Source: an uncultured Mesorhizobium sp. (GTDB taxonomy: Bacteria; Pseudomonadota; Alphaproteobacteria; Rhizobiales; Rhizobiaceae). From it: a stretch of DNA of 9,442 nucleotides. Position 1 is the first letter of the stretch. Every line of letters begins with the position of its first letter. The notes below the pieces were generated by a model. It did no database searches, had not been told where the DNA came from, and worked only from the letters and a program-made list of their open reading frames with translations. The position numbers and the translations under genes are program-made. The DNA lies in contig CATMOC010000107.1 in the NCBI GenBank assembly GCA_950071955.1, positions 1 to 9,442 on the forward strand, given 5' to 3'. Below are positions 1-7,500 of this stretch, piece by piece.

Positions 1-126
1 ACTGGAGAGGGGGCGGCGTCCGCGGAAATGACTTGCGCGCAGGCATTGGGCAGGGAGGAAACGCGAAGGCGGCGGCCGAAGCCCCACGCGAGGAAAACAG
101 GGTCCACTCCGTTCACCGATGCGTCG

Positions 127-164
127 TTAATCACTATTAAGACTACATACTTAGTAGTGATTAA
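127..164. repeat. AT-rich inverted repeat, operator or hairpin candidate
   Basis: Two 15-base arms (127-141 and 150-164) are reverse complements at 14 of 15 positions; the odd position is a possible G-T pair, and the loop is 8 bases. The outer ten bases (TTAATCACTA / TAGTGATTAA) match perfectly. The element lies in an AT-rich patch within GC-rich DNA, 47 bases beyond the stop codon of the leftward Rrf2 gene. There is no U-tract of the usual kind on either strand, so it does not look like a standard terminator. A dimeric repressor or activator site for a gene starting left of the window would fit, and the nearby Rrf2 regulator is an obvious candidate binder, but that is inference only. A second, shorter imperfect palindrome (AAGATGCGCTTCTT, 183-196) lies between it and the Rrf2 gene. 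Confidence 0.55.
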
Positions 165-210
165 GCGCGAAATGATTTTCTAAAGATGCGCTTCTTGTCG
201 GAATTTCTTA

Positions 211-663
211 CTATTTTGCGTGGGTTAGGGACGAAGTGCCAGCAATTTCCTTGCTGATGCCATCCTTGAGCGTCGTCGCGTCGAGAACGGCGCGGGTCGC
301 CTCGGCGACGCGGCTGAAGACCCGGCGGATTTCGCATTCGGACTCCTCGACGCAATCCTCGCAGCGCCGATACGCAGTCCGGCTGAGACAGGGGAGGGGC
401 GCGATCGGGCCTTCGATCGTGCGCAGGATCTCGCCGAAGGTAATCCGGTCCGGCCGCCTCAGGAGCAGATAGCCGCCGGCCTTGCCACGCCTGCTTTCAA
501 CCAGTCCGTTGCGCTTGAGGTCGAGCAGGATCTGTTCGAGGAATTTCTTCGGGATGCGCTCGGCCGTCGCGATTTCGGCGATCGACATGACCTCGCCGCG
601 CTCCTCGGCGTGCGTCAGCGCGATCATTGCCCGGAGGGCGTACTTGGCCTTCTGCGAAATCAT
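211..663 (-). CDS. Rrf2-family transcriptional regulator, probable Fe-S or thiol sensor
   Basis: The product is 150 residues, the usual Rrf2 size. The N-terminal half is the winged helix typical of the family: it opens MISQKAKYALRAMIAL, continues with a helix-turn-helix around residues 27-50 (IAEIATAERIPKKFLEQILL), and then has the RRGKAGGYLL wing at 58-67. Four cysteines follow at 92, 101, 104 and 110, in the zone where IscR, NsrR and RirA bind an iron-sulphur cluster, although the spacing (C-x8-C-x2-C-x5-C) is not that of IscR. The reading frame extends upstream to a TTG at 810, but that start lies inside the csbD terminator and the added residues look non-conserved. The ATG at 663 gives the normal family N-terminus and is chosen here. 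It has only a weak ribosome site. The family assignment is firm; the regulated genes and signal (iron, NO, sulphur) cannot be told from the sequence. Confidence 0.9.
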   Translation of the reverse strand: MISQKAKYALRAMIALTHAEERGEVMSIAEIATAERIPKKFLEQILLDLKRNGLVESRRGKAGGYLLLRRPDRITFGEILRTIEGPIAPLPCLSRTAYRRCEDCVEESECEIRRVFSRVAEATRAVLDATTLKDGISKEIAGTSSLTHAK

Positions 664-784
664 CCCGTCCTGCGCCCTTCCGACCGCATCGTACCCGATG
701 GCATCGATTCGCCGAAAGGGAAAGGGCAGAGGGCCTCCAGGCGCGCGTATGACGCAGATCAGGGAACTTCGCGTGCGACTTCTT

Positions 785-799
785 GCCGGTTGCACCGGC
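785..799. repeat. short perfect palindrome upstream of the Rrf2 gene
   Basis: GCCGGTTGCACCGGC forms two perfect 6-base arms around a 3-base centre. It lies between the csbD terminator and the Rrf2 start, about 120 bases upstream of that start. It has no U-tract, so it is not a terminator by itself. It could be an operator in the Rrf2 promoter region or simply a GC-rich chance palindrome. I found no convincing -35/-10 pair in 664-804. Confidence 0.3.
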
Positions 800-802
800 T
801 GA

Positions 803-832
803 TGAATCAAAAGGGCGGCATCGCTGCCGCCC
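803..832 (-). terminator. Rho-independent terminator of csbD
   Basis: Read leftward, an 8-base-pair GC stem (GGGCGGCA/TGCCGCCC, 813-832) with a 4-base loop is followed by TTTTGATT. It starts about 50 bases after the csbD stop codon, the right place and orientation to end that transcript and separate it from the Rrf2 gene. Confidence 0.8.
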
Positions 833-883
833 TCCTGGTCGTTTCGCGTCCCGTTTGTCGGACAGCGGCGCGCGTGTGGGCGG

Positions 884-1063
884 TTAGCTACCTGCCTTCT
901 TCACCGTGTCCTTGGCGTCGCCATAGGTCTTCTGGGCCTTGCCGGCGACTTTCTCGCCCTTGCCTTCGGCTTCGGTTTTCGACGAACCGGCGGCCTTGCC
1001 GGCAGCTTCCTTGACGGCACCCTTGGCTTCGTGGGCGGCGCCCTTCACCTGATCCTTGTTCAT
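884..1063 (-). CDS. CsbD family stress-response protein
   Basis: This frame encodes 59 residues beginning MNKDQVKGAAHEAKGAVKEA and ending KKAGS. It is Lys/Ala/Gly/Glu-rich, with repeated K-G-x-x-x-E-A-x-G units, no cysteine and no membrane segment, which is the CsbD pattern (Pfam CsbD-like). The MNKDQVKG opening is typical. A good ribosome site (AGGAGA) lies 8 bases before the ATG. Family members are small, highly hydrophilic proteins of unknown mechanism, usually induced by the general stress response (sigma-B in Bacillus, EcfG in alphaproteobacteria). Here the gene is a single-gene unit between its own GSR-like promoter (1097-1122) and its own terminator (803-832). A longer open frame over the same bases is a shadow. 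The family call is strong; the cellular job is not known. Confidence 0.88.
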   Translation of the reverse strand: MNKDQVKGAAHEAKGAVKEAAGKAAGSSKTEAEGKGEKVAGKAQKTYGDAKDTVKKAGS

Positions 1064-1096
1064 CTTGGTATCTCCTGATGTTCACAAGCAGAGGAA

Positions 1097-1122
1097 AACG
1101 CTGGGGTAAGGTGGAGGGTTGC
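1097..1122 (-). promoter_or_regulatory. putative EcfG/RpoE2-type general stress promoter of csbD
   Basis: Read leftward, GCAAC (1122-1118) is followed after 17 bases by CGTT (1100-1097), with a further TT after it. The alphaproteobacterial EcfG (RpoE2) consensus is GGAAC, 16-17 bases, CGTT, so there is one mismatch in the -35 part. The predicted start of transcription lies about 25-30 bases before the csbD ATG, leaving a short leader that contains the ribosome site. The gene's family fits this regulation. The element is short, so a chance match is possible. Confidence 0.5.
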
Positions 1123-1130
1123 CGTCGAAT

Positions 1131-1162
1131 AAAAAGAAAAGGGCGGCCCTCGCGAGCCGCCC
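1131..1162 (-). terminator. Rho-independent terminator of groESL
   Basis: Read leftward, GGGCGGC (1162-1156) pairs perfectly with GCCGCCC (1147-1141) across an 8-base loop, and the stem is followed directly by TTTTCTTTTTATT. It begins 50 bases after the groEL stop codon. This is a strong terminator and ends the chaperonin operon just upstream of the csbD promoter. Confidence 0.88.
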
Positions 1163-1212
1163 TCGATGCAGAGGCAGGATGCCTGGTTCCCAGGCCGAGC
1201 CCAGGGAGGGGC

Positions 1213-2868
<1,656 letters not shown>

Positions 2869-2884
2869 TTAGCTCCTGGATACT

Positions 2885-2899
2885 GGACCCGAAGGGCCC
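2885..2899 (-). other. groES-groEL intergenic hairpin, possible mRNA processing site
   Basis: In the leftward transcript GGGCCC and GGGTCC pair as six base pairs (one of them G-U) around a 3-base loop, in the 68-base gap between groES and groEL, just upstream of the groEL ribosome site. No U-tract follows, so it is not a terminator. In Agrobacterium tumefaciens the groESL message is known to be cleaved between the two genes in a temperature-dependent way. A similar role here is an inference from position and structure. Confidence 0.4.
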
Positions 2900-2933
2900 A
2901 AAAGTTCAGTGGATGAGTTGGCGGAAACCGAAA

Positions 2934-3230
2934 TCAGGCGATCACGCCCATGATGTCGGATTCCTTCATGATCAGAAGGTCTTCGCCGTTCAGCTTCACC
3001 TCGGTGCCGGACCACTTGCCGAACAGCACGCGATCGCCTGCCTTCACATCGAGGGGAACGAGCTTGCCGCTCTCGTCGCGGGCACCCGAGCCGACGGCGA
3101 TGATCTCGCCTTCCTGCGGCTTTTCCTTGGCGGTGTCCGGGATGATGATCCCGCCCTTGGTCTTCTCTTCGGATTCGACGCGCTTGACGACCACGCGGTC
3201 GTGAAGCGGGCGGAAATTGGTTTGTGCCAT
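2934..3230 (-). CDS. groES: 10-kDa co-chaperonin GroES
   Basis: The product is 98 residues, the usual length. GroES is the seven-subunit lid that closes the GroEL chamber. The family pattern is clear: an [12 protein letters not shown] start of the core (6-17), the mobile loop with the hydrophobic GGIIIP contact motif (26-31) that docks on GroEL, then the [10 protein letters not shown] and VKAGDRVLF strands and the [18 protein letters not shown] end. An upstream in-frame GTG at 3296 would add 22 residues, but it lies inside the CIRCE operator and the extension is not GroES-like. The ATG at 3230, preceded by GAGGA, is therefore the start. It is the first gene of the operon with groEL. Control is expected by HrcA through CIRCE. 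Confidence 0.98.
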   Translation of the reverse strand: MAQTNFRPLHDRVVVKRVESEEKTKGGIIIPDTAKEKPQEGEIIAVGSGARDESGKLVPLDVKAGDRVLFGKWSGTEVKLNGEDLLIMKESDIMGVIA

Positions 3231-3289
3231 ATGAATATCCTCGATACGGATGTTGAAGAGTTTCCTCCGTCCGGCAGTGCCGGGCGCTG

Positions 3290-3315
3290 TTAGCACTCTC
3301 GATGAAGAGTGCTAA
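3290..3315. promoter_or_regulatory. CIRCE operator (HrcA binding site)
   Basis: Perfect arms TTAGCACTC (3290-3298) and GAGTGCTAA (3307-3315) are those of CIRCE, bound by the HrcA repressor, which is released on heat shock. The element lies just downstream of the -10 region, near the expected transcription start of groES, the standard position. The spacer reads as 8 bases (3299-3306), whereas the classical element has 9. A small hairpin (CCGGC-AGT-GCCGG, 3271-3283) follows in the untranslated leader. Confidence 0.95.
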
Positions 3316-3326
3316 CCTGCGGCGGT

Positions 3327-3355
3327 GACATATTCTCGAGGTCGGAAGATGTCAA
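3327..3355 (-). promoter_or_regulatory. groESL promoter
   Basis: Read leftward, a perfect TTGACA (3355-3350) is followed after 17 bases by TATGTC (3332-3327) as the -10. The start of transcription would fall around 3320, immediately before the CIRCE arms at 3315. The vegetative-type sequence fits repression-based (HrcA) control. Whether RpoH also reads it cannot be judged by eye. Confidence 0.75.
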
Positions 3356-3380
3356 GCGCTGGCTAGGTCCGAGGGGCTCT

Positions 3381-3403
3381 CCACGCGCTCGTTCGCGCCG
3401 TGG
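3381..3403. repeat. GC hairpin between tadG-like gene and groES promoter
   Basis: The outer arms (CCACG/CGTGG) continue, after one bulged base, into a CGC/GCG stem around a 6-base loop. It lies 40-65 bases past the stop of the leftward VWA gene and upstream of the groES promoter. There is no run of U after it on either strand, so at best it is a weak or factor-assisted terminator. It is included because no other ending of that operon can be seen. Confidence 0.3.
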
Positions 3404-3445
3404 GCAGCCGCTTCGTCGCGCACATGGCGATGAAGCGCCGGATGG

Positions 3446-5476
3446 TCAACCCACGATGCGCAGATTCGAGAGCTCGTCGGCTATTTCCTTGAACTTCTCG
3501 GCGAGGTTGGCGCCGGTAGCGTTCCAGAACAGCTTGGCAGGCTTCGTCGGATCGGCGGAATTCTTGCGGAACCGGGAATCGGAAGAGCAGGCGCGAAGAC
3601 CGTCGATCTGCGCATTTTCGGTCGCATCGGTCTCGCTGAGGTCGAGCGCGACGGTGAGGACCAGGATGCCGGCGGCCTTGGCATTGCCGCAGAGTGTCTG
3701 AAGCTGCTCGTTGAGAGCTTTCGTATAGTTCGAATTCGAGTAGTCGAAATCGCCGACCGCGCTGCTCGTGCCCATGAAGAGTCGGGTCTCTGAGCCGCCG
3801 TCATAGGCTTGGCCGGTATAGCCATAGGAGGAATAGATTGACTTGTTGTCGGCATGATCCGAATAGCCGAGCGAACCGGGCGTGTAGTAGGTGTTGGCGC
3901 CGTCCGTCAGCAGGATGACGATCTTGTCGTTGCCCTTCTCGATCTCCGGCCGCCCCTGGGTGAAGGGTTCTCCGCCCGACACGGTCCGCCAGCCCCAGGC
4001 CAGGCCCTCGGGCACGTTCGTGCCGCCGCTGGGGGCCATCGCGTCGATCGCGGTCTTGATTGCGGTCAGTCCGTCGGCCGTCGACACGTCGGTCAGTGGT
4101 GTGATCGGATTTGTCGTACAGGAGTAGTTCGGGCCGGTTCCCTGCGGCGAGGTCGTGCCGTACGGGCGCACCTCGAAAAATTTCGGCATGTTCCTCTGGC
4201 GGATAGAGGCCGAACTCGCCTCGGTGCCGTCGTTCCACCAGTTGTTTGGCGCGGAGTAGTTGTCGGGGCTGGAATCGGCGTCGGTCGCCCACCGGTCGCC
4301 GGCTTCGTCAGGCGCGAACATCGGCACGAAGAGGGTGGCGGTATCGCCCGTCCACACGCCTGTCGCTCCCGCAGAGACGGCCGGCGGCGTGTCGTCGATA
4401 TTATAGGGATACGGACGCGCCTCGACGCATCCCTGCCAACTCGCGTAGGGACCGAGCGTCTCCTCGTAATAGCCGGTCTCGCGCCAGTAGCCTTCGCGGC
4501 AGGTGCCGTTCGAGCGGTAGCGCGTGCAGACATATTCAGAGCCCGTTACGACCCATTCGCGGGTGTCGACCTTCTTCATGTCCTTGTAGAGGGAAAATCG
4601 CGAGAGGATCTCGTTCTCCTCGACGCCCCAGTCACTTCCCTTCTTGAACCACACGCCGGCGACCTTCTCGGCACGCCGGTTGCCGGAACTCATCGTCGAC
4701 CAGTCGAAGTTCTCGTGGTGGACCGGAGACACGCCTTCGCCATCCATCCATGCGGCGCCGGCATTGCCGGGCCCGACGTTTACCGATGCCGCAAAGGGAA
4801 CGAGCGAGAACTGGACGGGCCTGTCGACCTGCTTGATCAGCGCCGCCTGCTGGACCAGCGTGTCGACCAGTTGCTTGGCGGCAGCCTTGAGAAGGTCGAT
4901 GCGCTTCTGGCCCGAGCCCGATCCGAGGTTCGACATCGATCCCGAATTGTCGAGCGCCAGAGCGACCTCAAGCGTGTTCTTCAGCCTGAGTTCGTTGCCG
5001 GCGCTGAAGGCGACCGGCTCGTTGTCGGGTGTCCCGGTGAGCAGGTACCGGAACGACGGCAGGAAATAGGGCCTGTAGTCGAGCGTGGCGGAAAGCTTGA
5101 GCGTGCCGCCGCCGCTGGTGTTGGTGGGCAACTGGACGGAAAGCACCGTGTCTGCCGCGTTCACCGGCCCCAGGTTGGCCTCGAAGAAATCCTTGGCATA
5201 GGCACGGATCTCGGATTCAGTCGCGCCCTCCACGATCCGTCTTGCCGTCGCGATGCCAGCCGCGTCCAGCGCATTCAGCATTGCCTGCTTCTGACGGATC
5301 ATGTCGGAATAGTCGACCGCCAGCGAGACGCCGCCGAGGATCGGCAGCATGGCGAGCGCAAAGCCGATCGAGTAGTTGCCCTTGCGGTCCGCGACGAGAC
5401 GGCCGGCCGAGCCCGCCGCCCCCGAAAAGCGGCGGGACAATGCTCTCGCTATCCGGCTCAGCGCCCGACGCAGCAT
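3446..5476 (-). CDS. TadG-like VWA-domain protein, membrane-anchored (copy 1)
   Basis: The product is 676 residues. After a basic leader, residues 33-56 form a TadE/TadG-type segment (GNYSIGFALAMLPILGGVSL, then AVDY), a single signal-anchor that places the rest outside the inner membrane. A von Willebrand factor A fold follows from about 168 with an intact MIDAS: DNSGS at 176-180, Thr486 in GGTNVPEG and Asp525 in LLTDGAN. Roughly 240 residues are inserted between the first strands and Thr486; this insert carries W-Q-G-C-V-E-x-R-P-Y-P-Y. There are exactly six cysteines (317, 326, 350, 453, 596, 630), all shared with the upstream paralogue, suggesting disulphides. The C-terminus is ELSNLRIVG. 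The start ATG lies one base after the upstream stop, so translation is probably coupled; the longer frame upstream overlaps that gene and is rejected. TadG proteins are accessory to Flp pili, but no other tad gene is here. The exact role is unknown. Confidence 0.87.
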   Translation of the reverse strand: MLRRALSRIARALSRRFSGAAGSAGRLVADRKGNYSIGFALAMLPILGGVSLAVDYSDMIRQKQAMLNALDAAGIATARRIVEGATESEIRAYAKDFFEANLGPVNAADTVLSVQLPTNTSGGGTLKLSATLDYRPYFLPSFRYLLTGTPDNEPVAFSAGNELRLKNTLEVALALDNSGSMSNLGSGSGQKRIDLLKAAAKQLVDTLVQQAALIKQVDRPVQFSLVPFAASVNVGPGNAGAAWMDGEGVSPVHHENFDWSTMSSGNRRAEKVAGVWFKKGSDWGVEENEILSRFSLYKDMKKVDTREWVVTGSEYVCTRYRSNGTCREGYWRETGYYEETLGPYASWQGCVEARPYPYNIDDTPPAVSAGATGVWTGDTATLFVPMFAPDEAGDRWATDADSSPDNYSAPNNWWNDGTEASSASIRQRNMPKFFEVRPYGTTSPQGTGPNYSCTTNPITPLTDVSTADGLTAIKTAIDAMAPSGGTNVPEGLAWGWRTVSGGEPFTQGRPEIEKGNDKIVILLTDGANTYYTPGSLGYSDHADNKSIYSSYGYTGQAYDGGSETRLFMGTSSAVGDFDYSNSNYTKALNEQLQTLCGNAKAAGILVLTVALDLSETDATENAQIDGLRACSSDSRFRKNSADPTKPAKLFWNATGANLAEKFKEIADELSNLRIVG

Positions 5477-5477
5477 G

Positions 5478-7367
5478 TCAGCCCACGATGCGCAGGTTCG
5501 AAAGCTCGTCGGCGATGGACTTGAAGGTGCTTTCAAGCTCGCCGCCCGTGGTGTTCCAGAACAGCTTCTCGGCGTTTCCGTTTGCATCCTTGCGGAAGCG
5601 GGAGTTCGAGGAGCAGGCCTTCAGCGCATCGATCTGGCCCTTCTCGTCGGTCTTCGACGTTGAGAGATCGAGCGATACCGTCATGACGATCAGACCGGCA
5701 GACTTCGCCTTTTCGCACATCTGGTTCATCTGCTGCGTCATGGCAGTGGTGTAGTTGCCGTTGGAGTAGTCAGTCTTGCTGACGGACGTGCCCATGAACA
5801 TACGGGTATAAGACTCGCCGGGCTGATTTTTCGCGGTATAGCCGTAGGCCGAGTAGGTCGACTTGTTGCCGGACGCATCGGCGTAGCCGAGCGACGAGGG
5901 CGTGTAATAGGTGTTGGCGCCGTCGGTCAGCACGATCAGCACCTTGTCGTTGCCCTTCTCGGACTCGGCTCTGCCCTCGGTAAAGGGGGCCCCGTGCGAA
6001 ACGGTCTTCCAGCCCCAGGCGATGCCTTCCGGAACGTTGGTGGCGCCGAGCGGGGCCATGGCGTCGATGGCGTCCTCGATCGCTTTCTTGCCCGTCGACG
6101 TCGTCACGTCGGTCAGCGGCGTGATCGGCTTGGTGGTGCACGACGAGTTCGGTCCCTGGCCACTGCCCGACGCCGACGTGCCCTGTCCGGCCGGTTCGAA
6201 GTACTTGGGCATGTATTTCTGCCGCTTGATGGCGGTGTCGTTCAGGTTGTCGGTCCACCAGTTGTTCGACGCATAGCCACCCGAAGTCTGGTCCGTCTCG
6301 TCCGGCGCGAACATCGGAACGTAGAGCGTGGCCGGAGTGCCGGACGTTGGAGCGGTATCGTCGAGGTTGTAGGGGTAGGGTCGCACCTCGACGCAACCCT
6401 GCCAGCTTGCATAGGAGCTGTAGACCGGCACGTTCTCGTACTTGTCTTTCCAGCCGTACTCCCTGCAGCCACCCCACCAATAGTAGCTCACGCAGGCCCA
6501 TTCGCTACCGGTCTTCACGTTCTGGGTCCCGGTTATCCGCTTGAGGTCGTTGAACATCGTGAAGCGTGTGACTTTCTGGCCTTCCTCCGAGCCCCAGCCG
6601 GAACCGTTCTTGTAGTAGACGCCGCCGGTCAGCTGGACCTTCTTGTCGGACGGCATGGTCGTCCAGTCGAAGTTCTCGTGGTGGATAGGGGAGCGACCGT
6701 CGGTGTCCATCCATGACGCGCTGGCATATTGCGAGCCGACGTTCACGGAGGCGGCGAACGGGACCAGGGAGAACCGGACCGGCTTGTCGACCTGTTTGAT
6801 CTGTGCCGCCTGCCCGGCGAGCGTGGTCACCAGCTGCTTGGAGGCATCCTTGAGAAGGTCGATGCGCTTCTTGCCCGAGCCGGAGCCGTTGTAATCCATG
6901 GAACCCGAGTTATCGAGCACGAGCGCTACTTCGAGGGTGTTCTTCAGGCGGATTTTTGTCTCGGCTTCGAACTTGAGCGTTTGCTCGGTCGCGCCGATCA
7001 GATCCGCGAAGGCGCTGAGGAAGTAGGGCTTGTAGGTCTGGGAAGCCTTCAGCGTCAGCACGCCGCCACCGCTCTCCGATGTCGGGAGGATCAGCTCGAA
7101 CTTCACCCCGCTCGTGTCGATGTCGTTCATGTTCGCGGAAAAGAAGTCCTTTGCATAGGCCAGCGTGGCGGATTCCGTATTGCCCTGTACGTAGTGGCGC
7201 GCCGCGGCTATGCCGGCGGCGTCCAACGCGTTCAGAGTCGATGCGCGCTGTCGGCTGATCTCTGTGTAGTCCACGGCCAGCGCCAATCCGCCCAGAATTG
7301 GCACGATCGCGATCGCCGTGGCGATGGCATAGTCGCCGCGGCTGTCCTTCCAGAATCTGCGAAACAT
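5478..7367 (-). CDS. TadG-like VWA-domain protein, membrane-anchored (copy 2)
   Basis: The product is 629 residues and is a clear paralogue of its downstream neighbour over its whole length. MFRRFWKDSRGDYAIA leads into a TadE/G-type membrane segment (about 13-33, ending LAVDYTEI). The VWA MIDAS is intact: DNSGS at 152-156, Thr443 in GATNVPEG and Asp482 in VLTDGAN. The large insert contains C292, C301 and the GCVEVRPYPYN motif with C325. The only other cysteines are 410, 551 and 585, in the same order and context as in copy 1. It ends in the same nine residues, ELSNLRIVG. The ATG at 7367 puts the membrane segment near the N-terminus as in other family members; a frame extension to 7457 adds 30 unlikely residues. 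The ribosome site is weak (AGGGG, about 10 bases away). It is first of the pair and lies 133 bases after the EAL gene. Metal-dependent adhesion or surface protein assembly is the family-level guess. Confidence 0.87.
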   Translation of the reverse strand: MFRRFWKDSRGDYAIATAIAIVPILGGLALAVDYTEISRQRASTLNALDAAGIAAARHYVQGNTESATLAYAKDFFSANMNDIDTSGVKFELILPTSESGGGVLTLKASQTYKPYFLSAFADLIGATEQTLKFEAETKIRLKNTLEVALVLDNSGSMDYNGSGSGKKRIDLLKDASKQLVTTLAGQAAQIKQVDKPVRFSLVPFAASVNVGSQYASASWMDTDGRSPIHHENFDWTTMPSDKKVQLTGGVYYKNGSGWGSEEGQKVTRFTMFNDLKRITGTQNVKTGSEWACVSYYWWGGCREYGWKDKYENVPVYSSYASWQGCVEVRPYPYNLDDTAPTSGTPATLYVPMFAPDETDQTSGGYASNNWWTDNLNDTAIKRQKYMPKYFEPAGQGTSASGSGQGPNSSCTTKPITPLTDVTTSTGKKAIEDAIDAMAPLGATNVPEGIAWGWKTVSHGAPFTEGRAESEKGNDKVLIVLTDGANTYYTPSSLGYADASGNKSTYSAYGYTAKNQPGESYTRMFMGTSVSKTDYSNGNYTTAMTQQMNQMCEKAKSAGLIVMTVSLDLSTSKTDEKGQIDALKACSSNSRFRKDANGNAEKLFWNTTGGELESTFKSIADELSNLRIVG

Positions 7368-7500
7368 TCGGCTGCACCCCTGCCTACTGAGACGTCGCCG
7401 AGAACGATGACACAGGAGCGCTACGATACCGTTCGCACAAACCCTCGAAACTGCCACGCCGGATTGGGTATTTGTTAACGAATCCAGGGGGGGAGTGGTG

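Noticed and set aside
1..116. Possible N-terminus of a leftward gene starting at a GTG (116 or 107)
   Set aside because: The frame is open to the window edge, but no ribosome site or family motif is visible, and two plus-strand frames are also open here. It cannot be supported without the sequence to the left.
183..196. AAGATGCGCTTCTT palindrome as an NsrR site
   Set aside because: It resembles an NsrR half-site but has a mismatched pair, lacks the full 11-1-11 layout and lies beyond the end of a gene, not before one.
664..810. Extended N-terminus of the Rrf2 protein from a TTG at 810
   Set aside because: The extension would begin inside the csbD terminator and adds 49 residues absent from the usual Rrf2 architecture.
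888..1085. 65-residue minus-strand frame over csbD
   Set aside because: It is out of frame with the CsbD protein, Arg/Gln/Gly-rich and lacks the ribosome site that the CsbD frame has.
3854..5524. 556-codon open frame on the plus strand opposite the VWA gene
   Set aside because: It is a shadow of copy 1: Arg/Gly/Val-rich, without recognisable domains, and the minus-strand protein shows clear motifs throughout.
7461..7485. GGATT...AATCC inverted repeat between the EAL and VWA genes
   Set aside because: The arms are only five bases with a 15-base centre and there is no U-tract; this is too weak to call an operator or terminator.
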